A DNA stretch of 64,000 nt from Pseudomonadota bacterium (GTDB lineage: Bacteria > Pseudomonadota > Alphaproteobacteria > Rhizobiales > Devosiaceae), in contig JAEWGT010000002.1 of the NCBI GenBank assembly GCA_023388175.1, forward strand, positions 1-64,000. The letters run 5' to 3'. The position numbers and the translations under genes are program-made. Under the pieces are notes generated by a model. That model was not told the origin of the DNA and did no database searches. It saw nothing but the letters and a program-made list of their open reading frames with translations. Positions 1 to 6,357 of this stretch are shown piece after piece (the first letter of the stretch is position 1; each line of letters opens with the position of its first letter).

Positions 1-399
1 GGTCTTGGCGGCCGAGCGGATCTTTTCACGCAGATTGGCCCCGAAGGCATCGAGCCCGCCGGCAAATTCGGCGCTTGGCTTGGCCACGAAATCCACAGCG
101 CCCAGTTCGAGGGCCAGCAGGGTTTCGCTGGCGCCCTTGGTGGTCAGGGTCGACACCATCACCACCGGAGTGGGACGCAGGCGCATCAGTTTTTCGAGGA
201 AGGCCAGCCCGTTCATATTGGGCATTTCGATATCGAGCGTGACCACGTCTGGATCAAGCGTCTTGATCTTCTCGCGCGCATCGATGGGATCGACAGCGGT
301 ACCCACAACCTGGATATCGCCGTCCCGCTCCAGCATGCGCGCCAGCACCTCGCGGATAAGCGCCGAATCGTCGACGACAAGAACCTTGATGCTCATCAT
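1..399 (-). CDS. cheB: CheB, protein-glutamate methylesterase/response regulator (partial, 5' end only)
   Basis: CheB removes methyl groups from chemoreceptor glutamates, and its receiver domain is phosphorylated by CheA. The first 133 residues are present and the gene continues past the left edge. The receiver domain shows the acidic pair at D10-D11, the phospho-acceptor D56 in TLDIEMPNMNG, the switch threonine in MVSTLT and the lysine in VAKPS. The catalytic methylesterase domain is outside the window. The start at 399 shares an ATGA overlap with the cheR stop, which favours translational coupling; a second ATG follows directly. A stand-alone response regulator cannot be formally excluded from this fragment, but the partner cheR and the wording around the receiver end fit CheB. 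Confidence 0.93.
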   Translation of the reverse strand, partial: MMSIKVLVVDDSALIREVLARMLERDGDIQVVGTAVDPIDAREKIKTLDPDVVTLDIEMPNMNGLAFLEKLMRLRPTPVVMVSTLTTKGASETLLALELGAVDFVAKPSAEFAGGLDAFGANLREKIRSAAKT

Positions 400-1238
400 G
401 CAGCTCGCTTGTTCAGTGTTTCACGGCTTTGGTAGATGGTCTTGCCCACGAGGCGGAACCCTTCGCCGCCCGCGCCCAAATTTTCCGAATGACCGATATA
501 GAGAAAGGTTTCGGGCGCCAGCAGCTTGGCGAAGCGACCGAACATTTCGCCCTGCGTCGCCTTGTCGAAATAGATGGCGACGTTGCGGCAGAAGATGGCG
601 TCGAACGGCCCCTTCATCGGCCAGGGGCCGATCAGGTTCAGCGGCTTGAATGAGACGAGCTCCCGCACCGCTGCCGGAATGCGGATCGTGCCGTCACCAC
701 CTTTTTCGAACAGACGCATCCGCTCGGCGCTGAGGCCGCTCAATTCGTTCTCGGGATAGACACCACCTGCCGCCTTGGCGATCACCGCCGTGTCGATATC
801 GGTGGCAAGGATCTTGAAGTCCCAGCGTTTGAGATCGGGAAAGGCCGAAAGCAGCTCGAGTCCGATCGTATAGGGTTCCTGCCCCGTCGAGCAGCCCGCC
901 GACCAGATGCGCAGCCGGCTGCCGCGCGGCTTGCTGGCAATGAGATTTCCCACATGGGTGCGCAAATGCTCGAAATGATGGTCCTCACGATAGAACCGCG
1001 TGAGATTGGTGGTCAGCGCATTGACGAAATCCTGCCCGTCCTGAGCCGATCCATTGCGCTCCAGATAATCCACATAGGCATCGAAATTGGGCAGGCGGAG
1101 CGCCCGCACGATTTTCGAGAGCCGCGACACCACTAGGGTCCGCTTGGCGTCCGAAAGGGAAATGCCAGCAACCGCATAGACCCTGGCCTTGATCCGCGTG
1201 AATTCCCGCTCGCTAAGGGTGAAATCCCCCTGATCCAT
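396..1238 (-). CDS. cheR: CheR, chemotaxis protein methyltransferase
   Basis: CheR transfers methyl groups from S-adenosylmethionine to receptor glutamates and opposes CheB in adaptation. The protein is 280 residues, normal for the family. It has an N-terminal helical domain (about 1-75), the segment TNLTRFYRE near residue 78, the SAM-binding loop AGCSTGQEP at 114-122, and the CRNVAIYFD segment late in the catalytic domain. No TPR or other C-terminal extension is present. Its stop overlaps the cheB start, and the chemoreceptor gene lies 120 bases upstream. The neighbouring receptor lacks an obvious C-terminal NWETF-type CheR-docking pentapeptide. Confidence 0.97.
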   Translation of the reverse strand: MDQGDFTLSEREFTRIKARVYAVAGISLSDAKRTLVVSRLSKIVRALRLPNFDAYVDYLERNGSAQDGQDFVNALTTNLTRFYREDHHFEHLRTHVGNLIASKPRGSRLRIWSAGCSTGQEPYTIGLELLSAFPDLKRWDFKILATDIDTAVIAKAAGGVYPENELSGLSAERMRLFEKGGDGTIRIPAAVRELVSFKPLNLIGPWPMKGPFDAIFCRNVAIYFDKATQGEMFGRFAKLLAPETFLYIGHSENLGAGGEGFRLVGKTIYQSRETLNKRAA

Positions 1239-1358
1239 ATACCATCCCCTGTCCGCCGGCTTCTTCCGGCTAGAATGCTGCGTCAGGAAGGTGTTCCTCC
1301 CGCCGCATGGCTCTTCGACACAAGCTGGAGGAAATCTCCGGCAAAGCCGGATCGCGCC

Positions 1359-2912
1359 CTAGCTGGCCGCGCGGTGGCTCGGGACGGTCTTCTGACCGTC
1401 ATTGTTGATCGCCGCGCTGCGGGAGAAATTCGGCGTGACGAACACCGCCTTTTCTTCCCTGTCCTCGACGATACTGGCCTCATCATTGCTTAGATTGCGT
1501 AAATTCTCTTGCAGCGCCTGGCTGATTTTTCGCAATTCATCGGCTTCACTGAGGCCATTGCGGGCCTGCGCCCTGCCCTTGTCGGCAATAAGGCGGATAT
1601 CCTTCGCGGACCGATTGGTGACCTGGGCCAGTTGCCGGACTTCGTCGGCCACCACGGCAAAGCCCGCGCCCTTCTCCCCTGCCCGAGCTGCTTCCACCGC
1701 CGCATTCAGCGCCAGAAGATTGGTGCGGAAGGAGACATCTTCCACCCCGGCCGTCATGACGTCGATGTCATGGGCCATCCGATCGATGTCCTCGACCAGC
1801 GACCGCGTCCGCTGCGCCGCTGCTTCTATTGCCGCGGCCAGCTTTTCGGCGTCCTGCCCCTTGCGGGTGATCGCGCCGAGCCGCAGCTCCAGCGCTGCAA
1901 CCCTGTCGGCCCCGGCCGAAAGCGCCAACCTGCCACTTTCATCGGCAGCTTCCAGTTCCGCCGCCCGGGCCTCGAACTGCTTGAGCAGAGCCTTGACCGC
2001 CTCCAGCTTGGCTTCGAGCGTCTGCTGCTGCGCGGCCTGCTCGCTCTGCTGGTCGATAAGCGCCATCAGCATGTCCACGACAAGCTGGCATTCCTCGCCG
2101 AGCGGCAGATCACGATCAGCCGCTACCGCGTCATTGCCGGACACGATCCGGCGGAACTGCGCCACGCCGTCATCGAGCCGCTCAAGACCGGCATTGAGCT
2201 GCCCCAGCGCCGGATTGGCATGGGCGGCCTCTGCCAGAAAGCGGAAGGACGTCTGCCCCGTGCCGATGGCGCCGACCAGCGCGTCGAGCTCGTCATCCTC
2301 GATATAGTGGCCGGCCGGACGCATCTCCAGCGCCTGCCGCCCTGAGGGCAGACCATGCCGCGCCATGCTGAACCTCTTGCCGCCCAGCAGCACCAGCCCG
2401 CCCTCGGATGCGCCGCCACCCGCCAGAAAACCCTTGCCGAACAGGGCGTCCAGGCTCTGTCCTTCATGCACGCCGGGCGCCAGCCTTTCGGCGCCCTGGC
2501 TGATCGCCAGAATGGTGCCATCGGCGTCGGCAACCAGCACCACGCCATCCAGGCTGCCGATGGCCGCGCGGAAATGATGCGCGCGGTCCAGCCTGATGCC
2601 GAGGCGCCTTACAATTTCAGCAATGGAAAGTCCCGCTTCGGGCCGGTCGGTCAGGCCGGCGGCCTGCGCCACGGCGGCCAGATGGCTTTGCTCCCGGCGG
2701 TCGAGATAATGCCCGGCGGCAAGGCACGCCGCCAAAGCCAGCCCGGCAAGGCTTCCCAGCGCCGCAAACCATCGCGGCCCCGCGCCCATGGCCAGCAGCA
2801 GGCCGACCGAAATCACGCCGGCGAGCAGCCACAGGCCCGCCGCCGCAAGCATCAGCTTGAAGCTGCGCCCATAAAGGCTCGAATCAGGTGATGGGGCGGC
2901 ACGGTCCGGCAT
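1359..2912 (-). CDS. Methyl-accepting chemotaxis protein with short N-terminal membrane anchor and PAS-like domain
   Basis: This 517-residue chemoreceptor should feed CheA through CheW. Two hydrophobic segments (about 17-41 and 46-69) leave almost no periplasmic loop, so a periplasmic ligand domain is absent. A cytoplasmic PAS-like region follows (about 105-215, including GVVLVADADGTILAIS). After that come a long coiled coil and the receptor signalling tip (RTNLLALNAAVEAARAGE followed by GFAVVADEVRQLA). The design suggests sensing of an internal or membrane-derived signal, which is an inference. It sits between cheD and cheR, so it may be the cognate receptor of this pathway. The C-terminal 40 residues are polar and end without a recognised CheR-docking pentapeptide. 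Confidence 0.93.
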   Translation of the reverse strand: MPDRAAPSPDSSLYGRSFKLMLAAAGLWLLAGVISVGLLLAMGAGPRWFAALGSLAGLALAACLAAGHYLDRREQSHLAAVAQAAGLTDRPEAGLSIAEIVRRLGIRLDRAHHFRAAIGSLDGVVLVADADGTILAISQGAERLAPGVHEGQSLDALFGKGFLAGGGASEGGLVLLGGKRFSMARHGLPSGRQALEMRPAGHYIEDDELDALVGAIGTGQTSFRFLAEAAHANPALGQLNAGLERLDDGVAQFRRIVSGNDAVAADRDLPLGEECQLVVDMLMALIDQQSEQAAQQQTLEAKLEAVKALLKQFEARAAELEAADESGRLALSAGADRVAALELRLGAITRKGQDAEKLAAAIEAAAQRTRSLVEDIDRMAHDIDVMTAGVEDVSFRTNLLALNAAVEAARAGEKGAGFAVVADEVRQLAQVTNRSAKDIRLIADKGRAQARNGLSEADELRKISQALQENLRNLSNDEASIVEDREEKAVFVTPNFSRSAAINNDGQKTVPSHRAAS

Positions 2913-3003
2913 CGAAAAGTCCTAGCCGCACAATGGTTAACCAAATCTATAACCGGCCCCGTCACGGTAAGAATCGCGAAAGGTCTCTGCGCGACGGGAC
3001 GGC

Positions 3004-3594
3004 CTAGAACAATTCGATATCGTCCACCGGCGGCGGCACCACGACACGGCGGCGCGCCAGCGCGATTTCCTCTTTGGCGACATTAGCGCCCACTTCGCTG
3101 TCGAGCCGCTTGACGAAAGCGCGGCCAGAATGCGGCTTGAACAGCACGCGGCGCGCATAGGCCCCGCCCAGATCCTCGCTGGTCGAGGCATAGCCTTCAT
3201 CGGCGAGAAACTGGCGCACGAATTCGATATTCTTGGCGCCGACATCGTCCAGCGCCGAATTGATCTTGCCACCCCCGAAGATCTTGATCTCGAGATTGGA
3301 CTTCTTGCCGGTCCCCTGGCTCAACACCTTGTTGATCAGCTGTTCCATGGCAAAGGCGCCATAGCGGGCCGATGCACCGTAGCGATCCTTGGCGGAGCCG
3401 GATTGCTCGGCCAGAAGGAAGTGGTTCATTCCGCCGACATTGGCGACCCTGTCGCGGACACAGGCCGAGACGCAGGATCCCAGGACCGTGGAAAAGGTGA
3501 CATCGGGCGCGCTGGACACATGGCAATCGCCCTGATGGACAGTGGTCACCACCCCGCGGTCAAATTCGGGCGGCAAGGAGGAATTGAGGGCCAT
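3004..3594 (-). CDS. cheD: CheD, chemoreceptor glutamine deamidase
   Basis: CheD deamidates glutamines of chemoreceptors and in several systems also modulates CheC-type phosphatases. The core shows TVLGSCVSACVRD with the catalytic cysteine (C41 counting from the ATG at 3594) and the histidine of GGMNHFLL 17 residues later, the spacing known for the family; RYG and FGGGK follow. I chose the ATG at 3594. A TTG at 3657 would add 21 residues but lies inside a palindrome at 3649-3665 that looks regulatory. The C-terminus ends VDDIELF, which resembles the CheY-docking tails of chemotaxis proteins. The gene is divergent from a small CheZ/CheT-like gene. Confidence 0.93.
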   Translation of the reverse strand: MALNSSLPPEFDRGVVTTVHQGDCHVSSAPDVTFSTVLGSCVSACVRDRVANVGGMNHFLLAEQSGSAKDRYGASARYGAFAMEQLINKVLSQGTGKKSNLEIKIFGGGKINSALDDVGAKNIEFVRQFLADEGYASTSEDLGGAYARRVLFKPHSGRAFVKRLDSEVGANVAKEEIALARRRVVVPPPVDDIELF

Positions 3595-3648
3595 CTGTCT
3601 TTGCTTAACCTCTGCGGGCGAATTTGCACCGATGGTAGCGGAAAACTC

Positions 3649-3665
3649 GTTAGCCAATTGCTAAC
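3649..3665. promoter_or_regulatory. Palindrome between cheD and the divergent CheT-like gene
   Basis: The arms GTTAGC and GCTAAC flank a 5-base centre (CAATT). The element also reads as TTAG-N7-CTAA, two changes from the CtrA consensus TTAA-N7-TTAA. It lies between divergent chemotaxis genes, so a regulator-binding site is plausible. The identity of the regulator is inference. Confidence 0.4.
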
Positions 3666-3761
3666 CACAAAGGTGAAGGCCCGGCCCGGTGCACGCCACA
3701 GCAAGAAGAGATTTAGAAATGGCGGGATAGGGTGAGCGGATCGGGGCTAGGGTAAGTTTAC

Positions 3762-4115
3762 ATGTCACTGCAAAAACTCGCTAGGGAGCTGGACGAAACG
3801 GCACGTCAGACCGCGTCCATGCTGGAAGGCATCACCGAGGCGCTGGAAATGCTCGCTGACAATCGCGCCGGCAAGGACCCCGGTGTGCAGCAGGCCATTC
3901 AGCTGATCGTCACCGCCCTGCAGGGCCAGGACCGCATCGAGCAACGCTGCCACAACATGGCGCTGGCCGTGCGCCAGTTCGCCCTCCTGCCGCCCACCGC
4001 GCCCGATTCAGTCTATGACGAAATCTGGGCCAGTCTCACGCTCGACGAACTCCGCGTCCCCGCCCTCTCCGGCATCGCCGCCCACCAGGCCCATGGCGAG
4101 GCGGAACTGTTCTAG
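3762..4115 (+). CDS. Small CheZ/CheT-like protein with DxxxQ phosphatase motif
   Basis: This 117-residue, mostly helical protein carries QGQDRIEQR, giving D57-x-x-x-Q61. That is the acid/glutamine pair used by CheZ and proposed for rhizobial CheT to hydrolyse CheY-phosphate. The predicted long N-terminal helices fit a CheZ-type bundle, but the protein is about half the length of enteric CheZ, which fits the shorter CheT type. It ends GEAELF, similar to the CheD tail IELF, and may dock CheY. It is transcribed away from cheD, alone on the plus strand, and converges on a toxin-antitoxin pair. Phosphatase function is inferred from the motif and context; no other family was recognised. Confidence 0.6.
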   Translation: MSLQKLARELDETARQTASMLEGITEALEMLADNRAGKDPGVQQAIQLIVTALQGQDRIEQRCHNMALAVRQFALLPPTAPDSVYDEIWASLTLDELRVPALSGIAAHQAHGEAELF

Positions 4116-4240
4116 CCCGGATGGGGCTTGGTGGTATTTGAGGGAGTGGCGGATATCGACCCAATTTCGGTCGTTGGATGGGGTAATCGCTTGCCCAAAA
4201 GGGCCATGTCAGGCATCGCTCGTCCATGCGATCTGCAGGA

Positions 4241-4660
4241 CTAAAGCGGCAGGGATTTCAGCCCAGTTCCTCTTGTCATCGAGATTTCATACATCGACGG
4301 AGCTTCAACCAAGTCAGTGATCTTGTGGATCTCCGGCCACTTCCAGATCAGGGTGGAGACCACCTGATGCAAGGGTGTTTTCTGATAAGCGGGCTGCAAA
4401 ATGAAGCCGTGCAGGCCAGCAGATCTAAGTGCTATGCGTTCAGCAGGGTTTTTAAGGACCCGCCCGTCCCCGGAAATGAACATCCATCGCTCATTCGAGG
4501 CCCGAAGCATCTCGATCCATTCGAGATCGGTAGAATTTCGGCCGTTGGGAAGGCCGGGGACGTCCTTGATGTGGAAAGCGCGATGCCCTTCGTGCTGGAT
4601 ATATCCATCCAACGTCGTCGCCAATACCGGTGCGGTACAGTTGTCGAAGAGGACTTTCAC
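4241..4660 (-). CDS. PIN-like toxin, VapC45/DUF5615-like
   Basis: The 139-residue protein begins MKVLFDNCTAPVLATTLDGY, with the early aspartate typical of PIN-like RNases, and contains DLEWIEM and FISGDGRVLKNPAER with further acidic residues that could bind metal. It would act as a ribonuclease toxin neutralised by the upstream gene product. It starts with GTG, and its GTGA overlaps the stop of the antitoxin gene, a strong sign of co-translation. Base composition is visibly less GC-rich than the flanking chemotaxis genes, suggesting acquisition. The assignment to the VapC45-like subgroup is from general resemblance plus the partner's architecture. Confidence 0.72.
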   Translation of the reverse strand: MKVLFDNCTAPVLATTLDGYIQHEGHRAFHIKDVPGLPNGRNSTDLEWIEMLRASNERWMFISGDGRVLKNPAERIALRSAGLHGFILQPAYQKTPLHQVVSTLIWKWPEIHKITDLVEAPSMYEISMTRGTGLKSLPL

Positions 4661-5349
4661 GCCGCCAGCTGGTGCTCCAGGGTTTGCTCGAACTCCATCG
4701 CGCGCCTGACCGCGTTCTCTGAAACTTCATATGCCCTGGCTGCCGGCCCAGTACCCATATTTGTTCCAGCCTCAGCAAGGACCTTCGTAGGGACACTTGT
4801 GTCGGCGTCAATCGGCGCGCCAAATGCCCGCTTCGGGTCAACTACGATATTTGCGCGGCGTCCGGCTGGCCACCATCGGTTGGGATAACCGTCATCACCG
4901 AAATCGACTGCCTTCAGTATTGGGTCCAAGATCACCTTGAACTCAAATTGGCGCTTGAACAGGTTCAGGAGCTTCTCTCGCTCCACGCCATCTTCATCAG
5001 TCTCGATGACGTGTAGAAACACCTCTCTGCCGGCTGTAAGAAAGCGATTCGTGGACAGGGGATGGCTCTTCGCAATGACCTCTTGGGCCAGCTCAATTGC
5101 AGACCTAATGCGAACCGGCGGTACGCCGTTCTTGATGAACGCCGCAGCGACACGGACTTCCATTAAATCAAGGAAGCCCAAAAAAACCTGATCGTCACCC
5201 AGGTTTACCTGGGAGGACCACAAAGGCTCATAGTGCTTGTCGCCTATTGAATGACCCTTGAGCCAACGCGTGATTTTCTGCGTGGGGATGCGCAGAAGCT
5301 TGCCCGCTTCGGCGGGTGTATATAGCCCCATTCCGATCAGTTCAGGCAT
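4657..5349 (-). CDS. VapB45-like antitoxin: MerR-like helix-turn-helix plus DUF433-type domain
   Basis: The N-terminus (GLYTPAEAGKLLRIPTQKITRWL) resembles a MerR/excisionase-type helix-turn-helix. The C-terminus (RANIVVDPKRAFGAPIDAD, then TSVPTKVLAEA) is DUF433-like, as in antitoxins of the VapB45 type. It should bind the PIN-like toxin and autoregulate the operon. I place the start at the ATG at 5349 because AAGGAG sits 6 bases upstream. The longer reading frame to 5475 would add 42 residues without a comparable ribosome-binding site. The product is 230 residues. The pair splits the chemotaxis cluster between cheW and cheD. Confidence 0.72.
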   Translation of the reverse strand: MPELIGMGLYTPAEAGKLLRIPTQKITRWLKGHSIGDKHYEPLWSSQVNLGDDQVFLGFLDLMEVRVAAAFIKNGVPPVRIRSAIELAQEVIAKSHPLSTNRFLTAGREVFLHVIETDEDGVEREKLLNLFKRQFEFKVILDPILKAVDFGDDGYPNRWWPAGRRANIVVDPKRAFGAPIDADTSVPTKVLAEAGTNMGTGPAARAYEVSENAVRRAMEFEQTLEHQLAA

Positions 5350-5737
5350 CTGCATCTCCTTGTGCAATAAGGGCTGATATCGCACCGTGCCTCCGTTGTG
5401 TATCATATCGGGGGGAATCTCTCCATAGGCACCCTGCCTCGTCGACTCAGGTGATTGGATAGAATCCGAAGTCAAACTTCACGCCTAAGGCACTACACCT
5501 CCACAAATCACTGCAGAGGCCGGTTAGCGACCCAAAAATCTCTCAGGCCCATACGCGAATGGCCCCTACCAGCGGTGTACAACTTCTACTGCCCTTCCAG
5601 CCGCAATACACGGATTTTCAATATGCTGCGTATTGCACAAGAGGTTTTAAGCCCCACGCGTCGCTATTTGCCTTTCGGCAGCCAAAAGCCTCCCGTCCCC
5701 TTCCCACCCCATTTCAGATATCGCCGTCATCCTGCAC
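5350..5737. other. Intergenic region between toxin-antitoxin operon and cheW terminator
   Basis: This stretch should hold the promoter of the toxin-antitoxin operon near its left end; a TATGAT-like hexamer is present on the minus strand at about 5400-5410. The remainder contains open frames on the plus strand but no protein I recognise and no good ribosome-binding site. It probably marks the right boundary of the inserted segment. Confidence 0.4.
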
Positions 5738-5766
5738 GAAAGAAAAAGGGCGCCTCGCGGCGCCCT
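5738..5766 (-). terminator. Rho-independent terminator of the cheW transcript
   Basis: On the minus strand the arms AGGGCGCC and GGCGCCCT form a perfect 8-bp stem with a 4-base loop, followed by TTTTTCTTTC. It lies 28 bases after the cheW stop and ends the STAS-cheY-cheA-cheW operon. Confidence 0.9.
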
Positions 5767-5793
5767 CAATTCTTCCAGCGATGGCACCCGGCC

Positions 5794-6282
5794 CTAGCCG
5801 TCCATCTTCGCGCCGGTCACCACTGCGTGCAGGTCGATCAGGCCCACCATGCGGCTGTCATGGGTGACGATGCCGTTGAGCAGTTCGGTGTCGATGGCAT
5901 TGCCCTCGGGCACATTATGGATGTCGTCGCGGTTGACGGTGAGGATGTCGCTCACGGCATCGACCAGGATGCCCACCCACTTGTCGCCGACGCTCATCAC
6001 CACCACGACATGGTTCTTGGTGGGCGAGGTCTGGCCATCGCCGAAGCGGGCGCGCAGGTCGAAAATCGGCACGATCGTGCCGCGCAGATTGATGACGCCA
6101 CGCACAAATTCACGGGTATTGGGGAGCGGTGTCGCCCCGTTCCAGGCGCGGATTTCGCGCACCGTGGTGATTTCCACGCCATAGGTCTGCTCGCCAATGG
6201 AAAAGGCGATCAGTTGCAGGGTGTTGGCTGCGGCAATTGCCGTCTTGTCACCCATGTCGTCGCGAAGGCTCAGCGCTTCCAT
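5794..6282 (-). CDS. cheW: CheW, chemotaxis coupling protein
   Basis: CheW links chemoreceptors to CheA. The 162-residue protein has the family core LIAFSIGEQTYGVEI, then VREI, GVINLRGTIVPIFDLR near its middle and VGILVDAVSDIL, covering a complete CheW fold. The ATG at 6282 is preferred because GAGG lies 7 bases upstream; a TTG at 6297 would add five residues. It is the last gene of its operon, 75 bases after cheA and 28 bases before a strong terminator. Confidence 0.96.
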   Translation of the reverse strand: MEALSLRDDMGDKTAIAAANTLQLIAFSIGEQTYGVEITTVREIRAWNGATPLPNTREFVRGVINLRGTIVPIFDLRARFGDGQTSPTKNHVVVVMSVGDKWVGILVDAVSDILTVNRDDIHNVPEGNAIDTELLNGIVTHDSRMVGLIDLHAVVTGAKMDG

Positions 6283-6357
6283 TTCTATGCCTCTCAAAAG
6301 CCCGTTCTGGGCACTTGCCTCATTCTAATGCGTCAGATGACGCCAATCCGTTAAAAA

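Noticed and set aside
5350..5475. N-terminal extension of the antitoxin to 5475
   Set aside because: The ATG at 5349 has AAGGAG at ideal distance and begins the conserved domain.
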